DNA of 64,000 bases from NCBI RefSeq assembly GCF_016722765.1, contig NZ_JAEQND010000018.1, forward strand, positions 1 through 64,000, written 5' to 3'. The notes beneath the pieces were generated by a model that ran no database searches, was not told the origin of the DNA, and was given only the letters and a program-made list of their open reading frames with translations. The stretch comes from Ramlibacter alkalitolerans. GTDB taxonomy: Bacteria > Pseudomonadota > Gammaproteobacteria > Burkholderiales > Burkholderiaceae_C. Below are positions 18,554 to 27,555 of this stretch, piece after piece. The position numbers and the translations under genes were made by a program. How positions within the stretch are numbered: position 1 is the stretch's first letter; the number at the start of each line of letters is the position of its first letter.

Positions 18554-19339
18554 TCAGACAAAACGTACCGCGAGCGGCACGAGGGGTGGATCGAATTCGG
18601 CGCGCCACTGCTCGCCGCGATGAACTGGCCAGGCGTCCGTCCAGGTGCCGGTCGTCACGACGTCGCCGGCCAGCAGGTCCGGCGCGCCGGGGCAGTCGCG
18701 CAGCGCGGCCACGAAGTGCGCCAGTGCATGCAGCGGGCCGTCGAGGACATTGGCGCCGCGTCCTGCGTCGATGCGCTCGCCGTTCCGGGTCAGCGTGATG
18801 CGCGCGGCGGCCAGCTGGGCGTCGAACGCCGCCGCTTCACGCGGCAGGGCGGCGACGGGAAGCTTGCGGCCCACCAGCAGGCGGCCATGCAGGCCGCTGT
18901 CGGCCACGGTATCCGCGGCGTTGAACTTCCAGTCCGGCATGTGCGACTGCACGATCTCGAAGCCGGGCGCGATCCATTCGATGCAGGCCAGCAGTTGGTC
19001 CAGCGTCGCACGGGCCGGCGGCGTCGCCTGCAGGCCGAAGACGCACTCCGGCTCGATGCGCGGCTGGCAGGTGCCGGCCAGCGCGATCTCGCCCTCGCCC
19101 TCGCAGAACGACAGGGTCGTGTTCCACACCGTGCCCCAGATCGGCGCATGGACGCCGTAGCGTTCCCAGATCGTGCGGTTGGTGAAACCCACCTTGTAGC
19201 CGCGCGGCTGCTCGCCGCGGCCGATGCGCAGTTGCCGCACGCTGAGCGCGCGCTCGTAGGCCTCGCCCACCTCGAGGCCGCAGCCCTGCGGCCAGGGGCT
19301 GGCGTCGTCCAGGTGCCGCAGCAGGATTTCCGGCGTCAT
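18554..19339 (-). CDS. 2-keto-4-pentenoate hydratase-like protein (FAH superfamily)
   Basis: 261 residues. The divalent-metal ligands of the family are in place: E96 and E98 in RIEPECVFG and E128 in APGFEIVQS. The enzyme type adds water to 2-hydroxypenta-2,4-dienoate or related products of meta-cleavage pathways, but relatives include decarboxylases and hydrolases. The C-terminus TTGTWTDAWPVHRGEQWRAE is typical. It sits in an operon with SDR, GST and Bug proteins, as in catabolism of aromatic or lignin-type compounds. The start codon is 9 bp after the SDR stop. Confidence 0.85.
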   Translation of the reverse strand: MTPEILLRHLDDASPWPQGCGLEVGEAYERALSVRQLRIGRGEQPRGYKVGFTNRTIWERYGVHAPIWGTVWNTTLSFCEGEGEIALAGTCQPRIEPECVFGLQATPPARATLDQLLACIEWIAPGFEIVQSHMPDWKFNAADTVADSGLHGRLLVGRKLPVAALPREAAAFDAQLAAARITLTRNGERIDAGRGANVLDGPLHALAHFVAALRDCPGAPDLLAGDVVTTGTWTDAWPVHRGEQWRAEFDPPLVPLAVRFV

Positions 19340-19348
19340 GCCCGCAGC

Positions 19349-20134
19349 TTACCGCGACACGGCCGGCGGCCGCCCGCCCAGGTGCGTGCCCCCATCGAGC
19401 AGCAGCAGTTCGCCGGTCGTGGTGCGCGCGCCCTCCACCAGCCACACGATCGCTTCGGCCACGTCCTCCGGCGTGGAGGCGCGGCCCAGCGGCGCGCTCC
19501 TTTCCACGTTGGCCTTCAGCCGCTCGAAGCCTTCCTGGCCGATGCCCTCCACGAACCAGCGGCTGGTGATCATGCCGGGGCAGACGGCGTTGACGCGGAT
19601 GTCGGGCGCCAGGCTGCGCGCCAGGTGCAGCGTCATCGCGTTCAGCGCCCCCTTGGAGGCGATATAGGGCAGCGAGGACCCGATGCCCAGCGAGCCCGCG
19701 ATCGACGAGACGTTGACGATGCAGCCCCGCGCTGCCTTCAGGTGCGGCACGCAGGCGCGCACCATCTGGAAGCTGCCGACGGTGTTGACGGCGTAGATGC
19801 GCTGGAAGGCTTCCACATCGAGCGCGTCCCACTCCGCGGCCGCGCCGAACACCGAAATCCCGGCGTTGTTGACCAGGGCGTCGATGCGGCCCCAGCGTTC
19901 CACCGCCGCCGCGGCGAGCGCGCGGCAGTCGGCGTCGTCGGCGACGTCGGCGCGCAGCAGCAGCGTGTCGGCGCCGGCTGCGCCGCACTCGGCCTCCGTC
20001 GCCTGCGCCTCGGCCTCGCTGCGCGAATAGTTGATCACCACGTCGTAGCCGCGGCGCGCGAGCATCTGCGCGCTGGCGGCGCCCACGCCCGTCGCCGAGC
20101 CGGTGACGATGGCGACCTTGCGCTCGCCGCTCAT
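19349..20134 (-). CDS. Short-chain dehydrogenase/reductase
   Basis: 261 residues, classical SDR. The cofactor loop is TGSATGVGAA, followed by NNAG, catalytic S in VSSIAGS and Y-x3-K in YIASKGALN. The C-terminal GGTHLGGRPP end fits FabG-like oxidoreductases. The cofactor preference is uncertain, but VVINYSRSEAEA (R after the second strand) slightly favours NADP(H). The ATG at 20134 overlaps the GST stop (ATGA). Substrate unknown. Confidence 0.88.
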   Translation of the reverse strand: MSGERKVAIVTGSATGVGAASAQMLARRGYDVVINYSRSEAEAQATEAECGAAGADTLLLRADVADDADCRALAAAAVERWGRIDALVNNAGISVFGAAAEWDALDVEAFQRIYAVNTVGSFQMVRACVPHLKAARGCIVNVSSIAGSLGIGSSLPYIASKGALNAMTLHLARSLAPDIRVNAVCPGMITSRWFVEGIGQEGFERLKANVERSAPLGRASTPEDVAEAIVWLVEGARTTTGELLLLDGGTHLGGRPPAVSR

Positions 20135-20784
20135 GGTTTCTGCGCCTGCGCCATCGCCGCCTTGCGGTCCGCCAGCACCTTCTGCGCGGCGGGTCGTTCG
20201 GCGATCATCGCCACGTAGGGCTTGTAGTCGAGGCCGCGGGCCAGCAGCAGGTCCTCGCCATAGACCGTCTTCGTGGCCAGGCCCGCCAGCGGCAGGTCGG
20301 CGAAGGCGCAGCAATCCGCCATGGTGAAGCTGTCGCCGGCGGCAAAGGGCGCGAACCGCAGCAGCTTCTTCACCGCGTCGATCTTCTGCTCGATGTCCTT
20401 GCGGATGCGCGCGGAATTGCTTTCCGACAGCGGCGGCGCCCCGAAGAAGGCGGCCGGATAGAGCTGGCGCGCCGCCATCTCCAGGTGCCAGTCGATGAAG
20501 GTGGCCAGCTCGCGCACCTTGGCCGCGGCGAACGCATCACGCGGCAGCAGGGGCCGCTCGGGATACGCGGCCTCGAGGTATTCGAGGATCGCCTGGCTCT
20601 CGCACAAGGTGCCGTGCCCGGTCGACAGGTACGGGATCTTGCCCAGCGGCGAGGCGGCCAGCAGCGCTTCGCCCTTCTCGCGCACGCCCTCGTACTTCTC
20701 CTCGAAGGGCACGCCCTTCTCGAGCAGGGCGAGCTTGACCTTGTTGTAGTAGTTGCTGATGGCGAAACCGTGCAGGGTCAGCAT
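20131..20784 (-). CDS. Glutathione S-transferase family protein
   Basis: 217 residues with a thioredoxin-fold N-domain (LHGFAISNYYNKVKLALLEK) and the glutathione-binding ESQAILEYLE. The C-domain carries the conserved FTMADCCAFADLPL. The conserved position at the start of helix 1 holds S10-N-Y, consistent with a Ser-type GST, perhaps a beta-etherase or isomerase relative. It lies between the Bug gene and the SDR. The GST plus FAH-superfamily hydratase combination is typical of degradation of aromatic rings. Confidence 0.88.
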   Translation of the reverse strand: MLTLHGFAISNYYNKVKLALLEKGVPFEEKYEGVREKGEALLAASPLGKIPYLSTGHGTLCESQAILEYLEAAYPERPLLPRDAFAAAKVRELATFIDWHLEMAARQLYPAAFFGAPPLSESNSARIRKDIEQKIDAVKKLLRFAPFAAGDSFTMADCCAFADLPLAGLATKTVYGEDLLLARGLDYKPYVAMIAERPAAQKVLADRKAAMAQAQKP

Positions 20785-20794
20785 GGCGCTCTCC

Positions 20795-21796
20795 TCATTC
20801 GATCTTGGCGCCCGATTCCTTCACCACCTTGGCCCACTTGGCGGTCTCGGCCTGGATCAGGGTGGCCAGCGCCTCGGGCGTGCCGGGGTTCGGGTCCAGC
20901 CCCAGCTTGGCCAGCTTCTCCTTCACGTCCGGCAGCGCCATCGCCTTGAGCGTCTCCGCGTTGATGCGCATCTGCACGTCGCGCGGAATGCCGGGCGAGC
21001 CGAGCAGCGCGAACCACGAGGTCGCCTCGAACCCCGGCAGGCCCGATTCGGCGATCGTCGGGATGTTGGGCGCCGCCGGCGAACGGTGCGCGCTCGTCAC
21101 CGCGATCGCCTTGATCTTGCCTTCCTGCACCAGCGGCAGCGCCGAAGGCATGTTGTCGAAGATCATCTGGATGCGCCCGCCCATCAGGTCCGGGATCGCC
21201 TCGGCACGGCCCTTGTAGGGGATGTGCTGCATCTTCACGCCGGCCAGCGTGTTGAACAGCTCGCCCGAGAGGTGGATCGAGGTGCCGCTGCCCGAGGAGC
21301 CGAAGAACAGCTGCTGCTTCTTCGCCAGCTCGATCAGCTCCTTGACGTTGCCGGCCGGCACGTTGTTGTTCACGACCAGCAGGTTGGGCGTGGAGGCCAG
21401 GAAGCTGATCGGCGTGAAGTCCTTGACGTTGTTGTACGGGATCCGCTGGTACAGCGACGGGTTGATCGCATGCGTGCCCACGGTGCCGATCACCAGCGTG
21501 TGGCCGTCGCCGGGCGCCTTGGCCACCAGGTCGGCGCCGATGTTGCCGCCGGCCCCCGGCTTGTTCTCCACCGTGATCGGCTGGCCCAGCGGCGCCCACT
21601 TCTCCGCCAGCACGCGCGCCAGCGTGTCGGGCGCGCCGCCCGGCGGGAAGGTGACGATGATGCGCACCGGCTTGGTCGGCCAGGCGCCGCCCTGGGCGTA
21701 CGCCTGCGGCAGTCCGGCGACGAGAACGAGGCTGGCGACGGCGGCGATGGCACGGATGCGCGAACGGTGCATGGGAAGGGAGTCGTTGGTTGGCAT
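20795..21796 (-). CDS. Bug-family (TctC) tripartite tricarboxylate-type binding protein
   Basis: 333 residues, periplasmic. A signal peptide ends near residue 35 (LVLVAGLPQAYAQG), followed by the family opening WPTKPVRIIVTFPPGGAPD and ENKPGAGGNIGADLVAKA. No TctA/B is encoded here. It leads the GST-SDR-hydratase-transglutaminase operon and so may bring in or sense the substrate of that route. The ATG at 21796 has GGAGAA upstream; 21772 is an alternative. Bug proteins are massively expanded in Comamonadaceae and mostly of unknown ligand. Confidence 0.9.
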   Translation of the reverse strand: MPTNDSLPMHRSRIRAIAAVASLVLVAGLPQAYAQGGAWPTKPVRIIVTFPPGGAPDTLARVLAEKWAPLGQPITVENKPGAGGNIGADLVAKAPGDGHTLVIGTVGTHAINPSLYQRIPYNNVKDFTPISFLASTPNLLVVNNNVPAGNVKELIELAKKQQLFFGSSGSGTSIHLSGELFNTLAGVKMQHIPYKGRAEAIPDLMGGRIQMIFDNMPSALPLVQEGKIKAIAVTSAHRSPAAPNIPTIAESGLPGFEATSWFALLGSPGIPRDVQMRINAETLKAMALPDVKEKLAKLGLDPNPGTPEALATLIQAETAKWAKVVKESGAKIE

Positions 21797-21880
21797 GCCA
21801 CCATTCTCCAGCGGACCTCGGGCCGTGGAAATGCTGGTGTGCCCTAGTCGCGGCGGGGACAGCCGCTATCCTCCCTTCCC

Positions 21881-22480
21881 ATGCCGCTGCCCGTCCCCAC
21901 CCCGGAAGAGCTCGCCCTGCTGGAGCCCTTCACGCGGCTCGGGCTCGATCGCATCGCCCTGGTCGCCACGGCATCCGACGCGGACCGCGCTGCGGATGTC
22001 CTGCTGCGCGCCGACGCCTGGGGCTTCGACACCGAGTCGCGGCCCACCTTCGTCACCGGCCAGGCCTCCGAGGGCCCGCACGTGATCCAGCTCGCCACGC
22101 TGGAACAGGCCTTCGTGTTCCAGCTCCACGATCCCGAGTGCCGTGCCATCGCCGGCGCGCTGCTGGCCCGCGCAGGGATCGTCAAGGCCGGCTTCGGGCT
22201 GCGCGACGACAAGCGGCGCATCGTGCACAAGCTGGGGGTGGAGCCGGCCGACGTGCTGGACCTCGACACGCTGTTTCGCCAGCGCGGCTACCGCAAGCAG
22301 ATGGGCGTGAAGGTGGCGGTCGCGGTGCTGTTCGGCAAGCGCTACCAGAAGTCCAAGCGGGCGGCGACCTCGAACTGGGCCCAGCGCGCCTTGAGCGACT
22401 CGCAACTGCTGTATGCGGCCAACGATGCCTGGGCGGCCCTGTGTGTGTACGAAGCCCTGCGCATGCAGCAGCGGCCCTAG
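21881..22480 (+). CDS. DEDDy 3'-5' exonuclease
   Basis: 199 residues with a single 3'-5' exonuclease domain like that of RNase D and WRN. Catalytic residues are D50 and E52 (GFDTES), D109 (FGLRDDKR) and Y178-x3-D182 (LYAANDAWAA). It lacks an HRDC domain, so it is shorter than RNase D and of unknown substrate. It is divergent from the Bug operon. A -10-like CTATCC lies just upstream and the leader is short. A GTAGGCTGG repeat starts 20 bp after the stop. Confidence 0.85.
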   Translation: MPLPVPTPEELALLEPFTRLGLDRIALVATASDADRAADVLLRADAWGFDTESRPTFVTGQASEGPHVIQLATLEQAFVFQLHDPECRAIAGALLARAGIVKAGFGLRDDKRRIVHKLGVEPADVLDLDTLFRQRGYRKQMGVKVAVAVLFGKRYQKSKRAATSNWAQRALSDSQLLYAANDAWAALCVYEALRMQQRP

Positions 22481-22500
22481 GCACGGGCGAGCGGTGAACC

Positions 22501-22603
22501 GTAGGCTGGTGGTGGAGCGCAGCGAAACCCCAGCGATGCGCGAAGCGCTGGGATTTCCGCAGCGCTGGGGTTCCGGCGCTGTCGCGCGTCACCGCCAGCC
22601 TAC
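22501..22603. repeat. GTAGGCTGG-family inverted repeat (copy 2)
   Basis: A 103-bp unit begins GTAGGCTGGTGGTGGAGCGC and ends CACCGCCAGCCTAC, with internal CCCCAGCG/CGCTGGGG pairing. The terminal CTA (22600-22602) is the reverse complement of the TAG stop of the histidine kinase gene, so the repeat supplies the stop codon. Confidence 0.85.
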
Positions 22604-24645
22604 GTCGCAGCCCCGCCCCGCTTCAGGACTTCCTGCACCTTGCGCAGCAGCACGTCGATCAGCACCGGCTTGCGCAGCAGCTCCAGCTTCTGGGCCGCCA
22701 GGTCGACGTCCGTCGCTTCCTGGGCGTAGCCGGTGATCAGGATGACCTTCAGGTCGGGCCGCGTGGCCCGCGCCGCGTCGGCCAGCTGCTTGCCGCTGAC
22801 GCCCCCGGGCAGGCCGATGTCGGTCAGCAGCAGGTCCACGGCACCGAGCTCGTTGAGCAGCTGCGCGCCTTCGGCGCCCGTGGCCGCCGCGTGCACGGCG
22901 TAGCCCAGGCCGGCGAGCGTCTCCACCGCCAGCGTGCGCACCACCTCGTCGTCCTCGACGACCACGATGGTCTCGCCGCGACTGCGGGCCAGCTCCAGCG
23001 GCGCGGGCTGCACCAGCGGGCCGTCGTCCGCGCCGCCTTCGTAGCGGGGCAGCAGGATGGACACTGCCGTTCCTTCGCCCAGGCGGCTCGCAATGCGGGC
23101 GAAGCCACCCGACTGGCGCGCGAAGCCGTACACCATCGACAGGCCCAGGCCGGTCCCCTGCCCGATCGGCTTGGTGGTGAAGAAGGGATCGAAGGCGCGC
23201 TCGATCACGTCGGGCGGCATGCCGGTGCCGGTGTCGCCGACCGCGAGCCGCACGAAGTCGCCGGCTTCCAGCACGTCGTTGGGGCCGACCTGGGTGCGCG
23301 GCAGCGTCTCGTTGGCCGTGCGCAGGGTCAGCTTGCCGCCTTCCGGCATGGCGTCGCGGGCGTTGATCGCCAGGTTCAGGATCGCGCTTTCGAGCTGGTT
23401 GGGGTCGCAGCGCGTCGGCCAGATGCCGGGCGCCAGCTCGGTCTCCAGCGTGATCGATTCGCCGCAGGTGCGCCGCACCAGCTCGCGCAGCGATTGCACC
23501 AGCGCATTCAGGTCGACCGGCTGCGGCGCCAGCGGCTGCTGCCGCGCGAAGGCCAGCAGCCGGTGCGTCATGGCGGCCGCGCGCTGCGCGGAATTCATCG
23601 CCATGTCGACGAAGCGCGGAATGTTGGCGGTGCGGCCCGTCGCTTCCAGCTTGCGGATCACGTCCAGCGCGCCGACGATGCCCTGCAGCATGTTGTTGAA
23701 GTCGTGCGCGATGCCGCCCGTGAGCTGGCCGATCGCTTCCATCTTGTGCGCCTGCCGCAGCTGTTCCTCGGCGTGCAGCAGCTGCTCGGTGCGCAGCTGC
23801 ACCTGGCGCTCCAGCTCCTCGCGCGAGCGGCTCAGGACTTCGCGCGCATCGACGATGTCCTGGATGTCGGTGCAGGTGCCGAACCAGCGCACGATCGCGC
23901 CCGAGGCGTCGCGCAGCGGCTGCGCCCGCCCCAGCACCCAGCGATAGGCGCCGGAGCGGTGCCGCAGCCGGTATTCGATGTGGTACGGCTCGCCGGTCGC
24001 CAGGCTGTGGCGCCACACCGCCCAGGCCCGCTTCTGGTCCTCCGGATGGAACACCCCGCTCCAGGCCTGGCCGTCGGTGGAGGCGTAGGGCACGCCGGTG
24101 TACTCGTACCAGCGGTCGTTGTAGTAGTCGTGGAAGCCATCCGCCCGCGTGGCCCAGATCATCTGGTCGATCGAGTTCGTGATGGCGCGGAACTTGGCCT
24201 CGCTCTCGCGCAGCGCCTCCTGTGCCGTCACCCGCTGCGTCGCGTCGGTGGCCTGGATGAAGATGCCCGTGATGCGGTCGGCGTCGTCGCGCACCGGCTG
24301 GAACACGAAGTCGACGATGCGCTGCTGCAGCAGCGTGCTGCCGGCCGGACGCAACTGCACCGCCACCTCGTTGCCGACGAAGGCCTTGCCGGAGGCATAG
24401 ACCGTGTCGAGGATGCGCACGAAGCCCTGGTCCAGCATCTCCGGCAGCGCCTCGCCCACCGTGCGGCCGACCAGTTCGCGCTCGCCCACCAGCCGCAGGT
24501 AGGCCTCGTTGGCGAACAGGAACTGGTGGCGCGGGCCGCCGAGCCAGGCCACGGCCGCCGGGGCATCGCGGAACAGGCGCTCGAGCTCGTGCAGGCCGTA
24601 GCGGGAAGCGTCGGCAGCAGCAGCGGCCACGCCCTGGTCCGTCAT
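22600..24645 (-). CDS. PAS-domain hybrid sensor histidine kinase
   Basis: 681 residues with no transmembrane segment, so a cytoplasmic sensor. It has two PAS domains (about 20-140 and 150-265; the second with PAC-type FHPEDQKRAWAVWRHSL), then a coiled linker. The HisKA-type dimerisation helix follows with H314 in GIAHDFNNMLQGIVG, then HATPase_c with N-box NLAINARDAMPEGG and GTGLGLSMVYG. A C-terminal receiver has D609 in LLLTDIGLPGG and K in LLRKPVL. No partner is encoded nearby. The GTG at 24654 could also be the start. The gene lies 5 bp after the PBP gene on the same strand. Confidence 0.88.
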   Translation of the reverse strand: MTDQGVAAAAADASRYGLHELERLFRDAPAAVAWLGGPRHQFLFANEAYLRLVGERELVGRTVGEALPEMLDQGFVRILDTVYASGKAFVGNEVAVQLRPAGSTLLQQRIVDFVFQPVRDDADRITGIFIQATDATQRVTAQEALRESEAKFRAITNSIDQMIWATRADGFHDYYNDRWYEYTGVPYASTDGQAWSGVFHPEDQKRAWAVWRHSLATGEPYHIEYRLRHRSGAYRWVLGRAQPLRDASGAIVRWFGTCTDIQDIVDAREVLSRSREELERQVQLRTEQLLHAEEQLRQAHKMEAIGQLTGGIAHDFNNMLQGIVGALDVIRKLEATGRTANIPRFVDMAMNSAQRAAAMTHRLLAFARQQPLAPQPVDLNALVQSLRELVRRTCGESITLETELAPGIWPTRCDPNQLESAILNLAINARDAMPEGGKLTLRTANETLPRTQVGPNDVLEAGDFVRLAVGDTGTGMPPDVIERAFDPFFTTKPIGQGTGLGLSMVYGFARQSGGFARIASRLGEGTAVSILLPRYEGGADDGPLVQPAPLELARSRGETIVVVEDDEVVRTLAVETLAGLGYAVHAAATGAEGAQLLNELGAVDLLLTDIGLPGGVSGKQLADAARATRPDLKVILITGYAQEATDVDLAAQKLELLRKPVLIDVLLRKVQEVLKRGGAAT

Positions 24646-24650
24646 GCTGT

Positions 24651-26684
24651 TCACTGGATCATCCTCATGAGGCGCCCCAGCAGGTCGTTGACGATCTCCT
24701 GCACCGGGTCGCTGCGGGCGGGCTCGCGCGGTTTCGGCCGCGGCCGCGGGATGTCGAATTCGGCCCGGGCGTCCACGGTGCGCGTGCGCAGCGCCTGGTT
24801 GAAGAAGTCGCCCACCATCGGCAGCGCGCTGCGCGCGCCCGGCCCCCAGCTGTCGCCCATGGTGATGCGCGGGTCGTTGAAGCCGACCCAGGCGCCGGCC
24901 ACCACCTGCGGATGCATCAGGATGAACCAGCCGTCGGTGTTGTCCTGGGTGGTGCCGGTCTTGCCGGCGACGTCGGCCTGGATGCCGTAGCGGGTGCGGA
25001 TCGCGGTGCCGGTGCCTTCGTCGACCACGCCGCGCATCACGTTCACCAGCTGCAGCGCGAGCGGCTTGGGCATGGCCTCCTCGCCCTTGGGCCGCGTGAA
25101 CAGCGCCAGCGTGCGGCCCTTGCGGTCCTCCACCCGGGCGATCAGCTGCGGCTCGCCGAGGTAGCGCCCGTTGTTGGCCAGCGTGCCGTAGGCCGTGACC
25201 ATCTCGCGCAGCGTCACCGGGCTGGTGCCCAGCGCCAGCGACATCACCGGCTCGAGCTTGCTCTCGCGCACCCCCAGGGCCTGCGCGAGCTCGATCACCT
25301 TGGGCGGGCCGACGCGCTGCATCACCTGCGCCGTGATGCTGTTGCGCGAATGCACGAGGCCGTCGCGCAGCGTCATCGGCTGGTTGGTGGGCGGGGTGGT
25401 GTCGCGCGGGCTCCAGACCGCGCCACCGCGGTCGCGGATCGCCACCGGCTCGTCGATGAAGACGTCCTCCGGCGCCAGCCCCTGACCGAAGGCCGCGCCG
25501 TAGACGAAGGGCTTGAAGGTGGAGCCGGGCTGGCGGCGGGCCTGGTTGACGTGGTCGAACTGGTCGACGGCGAAATCGGAACTCCCGACCCAGGCCAGCA
25601 CGCGGGCGCTGCGCGGATCGATGGCCAGGAAGCCGGCCTGCACCAGCGCCCGCTCCTCGCCCTTGCGGCGGCTGCGGTCGGCGATGCCCTGCAGCTGCGC
25701 CAGCTGGCGCGCCACCGCCTGGTTGGCGGCCTTCTGCAGGCGGGTGTCGATGGTGGTGCGCACCACCAGGCCGTCGGCGTAGATGTCGTAGTCCTCGCGG
25801 TCGGCCCAGGCGATCAGCCACTTGCGCACCTGCTGCGCGACGTGGGGCGCGATGCCGATCGGCTCGTTCTGCCGCTCGAAGTCGACCCGCAGCGGCCGCG
25901 CCGCCAGCACCTCGGCGCGCTTGGCATCGAGCTTGCCGTACTTCACCATCTGGGCCAGCACCGTGTTGCGGCGCTCGCGCGCCCGCTCGGGATTGAGCAC
26001 CGGGTTGTAGTAGCTCGTGCCCTTGAGCATGCCGATCAGGGTGGCGCTTTCCAGCACGTCGAGCTTGTCGGCCGACTTGTCGAAGTAGGTCCGCGCGGCC
26101 ATCTCGATGCCGAAGGCGTTGTAGAGGAAGGGGACCGTGTTGAGGTAGGTCTCCAGGATTTCCTGCTTGGAGTAGATCGCCTCGATCTTCAGCGCGGTGA
26201 TCGCCTCCTTGGTCTTGCGCGTGAGCGAGGCGGCGCGGCCGATCTCCTGCGGATAGAGGTTGCGCGCCAGCTGCTGCGTGATGGTGGAGCCGCCCTGGCG
26301 CACGCCGCGCAGCGTGTTCAGCGCCGCCCCGGCGGTGCGCCGCAAGTCGATGCCGTGGTGCTCGTAGAAGCGGCGGTCCTCGGTGGCGATCAGCGCGTCG
26401 ACGACCGACTTCGAGACCTTGTTCAGCGGCACCCACTGGCGGTTGATGCGCTTGAACTCGGCGAGCACCACCCCGTCGGACGACATCACGACGGTCGGCA
26501 CCTCCGACTTGGCCTTGCGCAGGTCGGAGATGCTGGGCGTGAAGGGGATCAGGACCAGGACGTAGAGCAGGAACAGGGTGGGCAGCGCCAGGATGGCGCG
26601 CACGGGATGGCGCCGCGCCAGCTCGCGCAGGCGGCGCAGTTGATCGACGCCCCAGGCCTGGGCCCGGGCAAGGGCCGGAGTCAT
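24651..26684 (-). CDS. Class A penicillin-binding protein (glycosyltransferase/transpeptidase)
   Basis: 677 residues with one N-terminal membrane anchor (about 30-50). The glycosyltransferase GT51 domain has E102 in TEDRRFYEHHGID and RQGGSTITQQLARN. The transpeptidase has S388 in PGSTFKPF, S446-R-N448 and KTGTT at 575-579. It polymerises and cross-links peptidoglycan. At this length it is between PBP1C and PBP1A/B; no OB-type insertion is obvious. It lies directly upstream of the histidine kinase and may share its transcript. Confidence 0.93.
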   Translation of the reverse strand: MTPALARAQAWGVDQLRRLRELARRHPVRAILALPTLFLLYVLVLIPFTPSISDLRKAKSEVPTVVMSSDGVVLAEFKRINRQWVPLNKVSKSVVDALIATEDRRFYEHHGIDLRRTAGAALNTLRGVRQGGSTITQQLARNLYPQEIGRAASLTRKTKEAITALKIEAIYSKQEILETYLNTVPFLYNAFGIEMAARTYFDKSADKLDVLESATLIGMLKGTSYYNPVLNPERARERRNTVLAQMVKYGKLDAKRAEVLAARPLRVDFERQNEPIGIAPHVAQQVRKWLIAWADREDYDIYADGLVVRTTIDTRLQKAANQAVARQLAQLQGIADRSRRKGEERALVQAGFLAIDPRSARVLAWVGSSDFAVDQFDHVNQARRQPGSTFKPFVYGAAFGQGLAPEDVFIDEPVAIRDRGGAVWSPRDTTPPTNQPMTLRDGLVHSRNSITAQVMQRVGPPKVIELAQALGVRESKLEPVMSLALGTSPVTLREMVTAYGTLANNGRYLGEPQLIARVEDRKGRTLALFTRPKGEEAMPKPLALQLVNVMRGVVDEGTGTAIRTRYGIQADVAGKTGTTQDNTDGWFILMHPQVVAGAWVGFNDPRITMGDSWGPGARSALPMVGDFFNQALRTRTVDARAEFDIPRPRPKPREPARSDPVQEIVNDLLGRLMRMIQ

Positions 26685-26774
26685 CCGCTGAAATCTAGTG
26701 ACGGGGGTGGCTGAGCGTTGTAGGACTCGAGCGCGTGGGCACAGTTCAGCTTCTCGCGTAAGCCGATGTTGAGC

Positions 26775-27137
26775 TCAGCCACCCGCGCGTTTCACCTTGT
26801 GGCCGCGCTGCTGCAGCAGGAGCATGACTTTTTCCACGTGGTCGCCCTGGACCTCGATCGTACCGTCCTTGACGGTGCCGCCGGAGCCGCAGGCGGCCTT
26901 CAGCTCCTGGCCCAGGCGGACCAGGGCCGCCGCGTCGCCCGGTGCGCCGCGCACCACGGTCACGGCCTTGCCGCCGCGGCCCTTGGTTTCGCGCTGCACG
27001 CGCACGATGCCGTCCGTGGGCGCAGCGGCGGGCGTCCTGCTGCAGCTGCATTGGGCCAGGGGGCGGCGGCAGGCGGGGCACATGCGGCCGCCTTCGGTGG
27101 AATAGACCAGGCCGCCGATCGACGATCGGGACTTCAC
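26775..27137 (-). CDS. yciH: SUI1/YciH-family translation factor
   Basis: A 120-residue bacterial eIF1-like protein. The SUI1 core is RETKGRGGKAVTVVRG, LGQELKAACGSGGTVKDG and IEVQGDHVEKVMLLL, matching E. coli YciH, which affects start-codon fidelity. A cysteine cluster at the N-terminus (CPACRRPLAQCSC) may bind zinc and is common in beta-proteobacterial members. The start is a GTG at 27137. A GTAGGCTGG repeat lies immediately upstream. The exact physiological role is not established. Confidence 0.92.
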   Translation of the reverse strand: MKSRSSIGGLVYSTEGGRMCPACRRPLAQCSCSRTPAAAPTDGIVRVQRETKGRGGKAVTVVRGAPGDAAALVRLGQELKAACGSGGTVKDGTIEVQGDHVEKVMLLLQQRGHKVKRAGG

Positions 27138-27151
27138 TTCAGTAGGCTTTC

Positions 27152-27238
27152 GTAGGCTGGCGCTGGAGCGCAGCGCACCCCCGGCGATCGCTCAGCGTAC
27201 CAGCGTCGGGGTTGCGCTGCCCTCCACCGCCAGCCTAC
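27152..27238. repeat. GTAGGCTGG-family inverted repeat (copy 3)
   Basis: GTAGGCTGGCGCTGGAGCGC at the left and CCACCGCCAGCCTAC at the right. A partial tail AGTAGGCTTTC precedes it. It overlaps the 3' end of the cytochrome gene: the last 14 codons and the stop lie inside it. Confidence 0.85.
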
Positions 27239-27512
27239 CAAACTTGTAGACCGACTCGTCCAGGTAACGCGCGACCGCGTCCACGTCTTCCTCGGTCCAC
27301 TGCAGGCGCGACTCGCCAGCCCAGTGGCGCACCCAGGTGCGCAGCGTGTCCCAGTCGCGCGCCCGGCGGGCGTCGCGCCAGTGCATCTGCGTGCTGTGGC
27401 ATTCGATGCAATGGGTGGTGTACAGCAACTGTCCGCGCGAAGGCGTGGCCTGCGCGTGGACACCGGCGCAACCGGCGATCAGCAGCAGCGGGAGAAGGCG
27501 CATCCAGGGCAT
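27192..27512 (-). CDS. Small monohaem cytochrome c-like protein
   Basis: 106 residues. The signal RLLPLLLIAGCAGVHAQA can be read either as a lipoprotein signal (I-A-G-C) or as one cleaved after VHA. One haem-binding motif C-x2-C-H (HCIECHS) follows near residue 35. DVDAVARYLDESVYKFG gives a C-terminal cytochrome helix. The usual distal Met is not placed clearly; M43 or another residue would have to serve. The C-terminal 14 residues are encoded by a dispersed repeat. No oxidase is nearby. Confidence 0.75.
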   Translation of the reverse strand: MPWMRLLPLLLIAGCAGVHAQATPSRGQLLYTTHCIECHSTQMHWRDARRARDWDTLRTWVRHWAGESRLQWTEEDVDAVARYLDESVYKFGRLAVEGSATPTLVR

Positions 27513-27555
27513 GCCTGCATGCTAGGCAGCGGGGCCGGCCCGCCATTGCGACAGA

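Noticed and set aside
22600..26436. A 1278-codon open frame that would fuse an unknown N-part to the histidine kinase
   Set aside because: The upstream part lies antisense-in-frame across the PBP gene with R/A/G-rich noise; kinase homology starts only at 24645.
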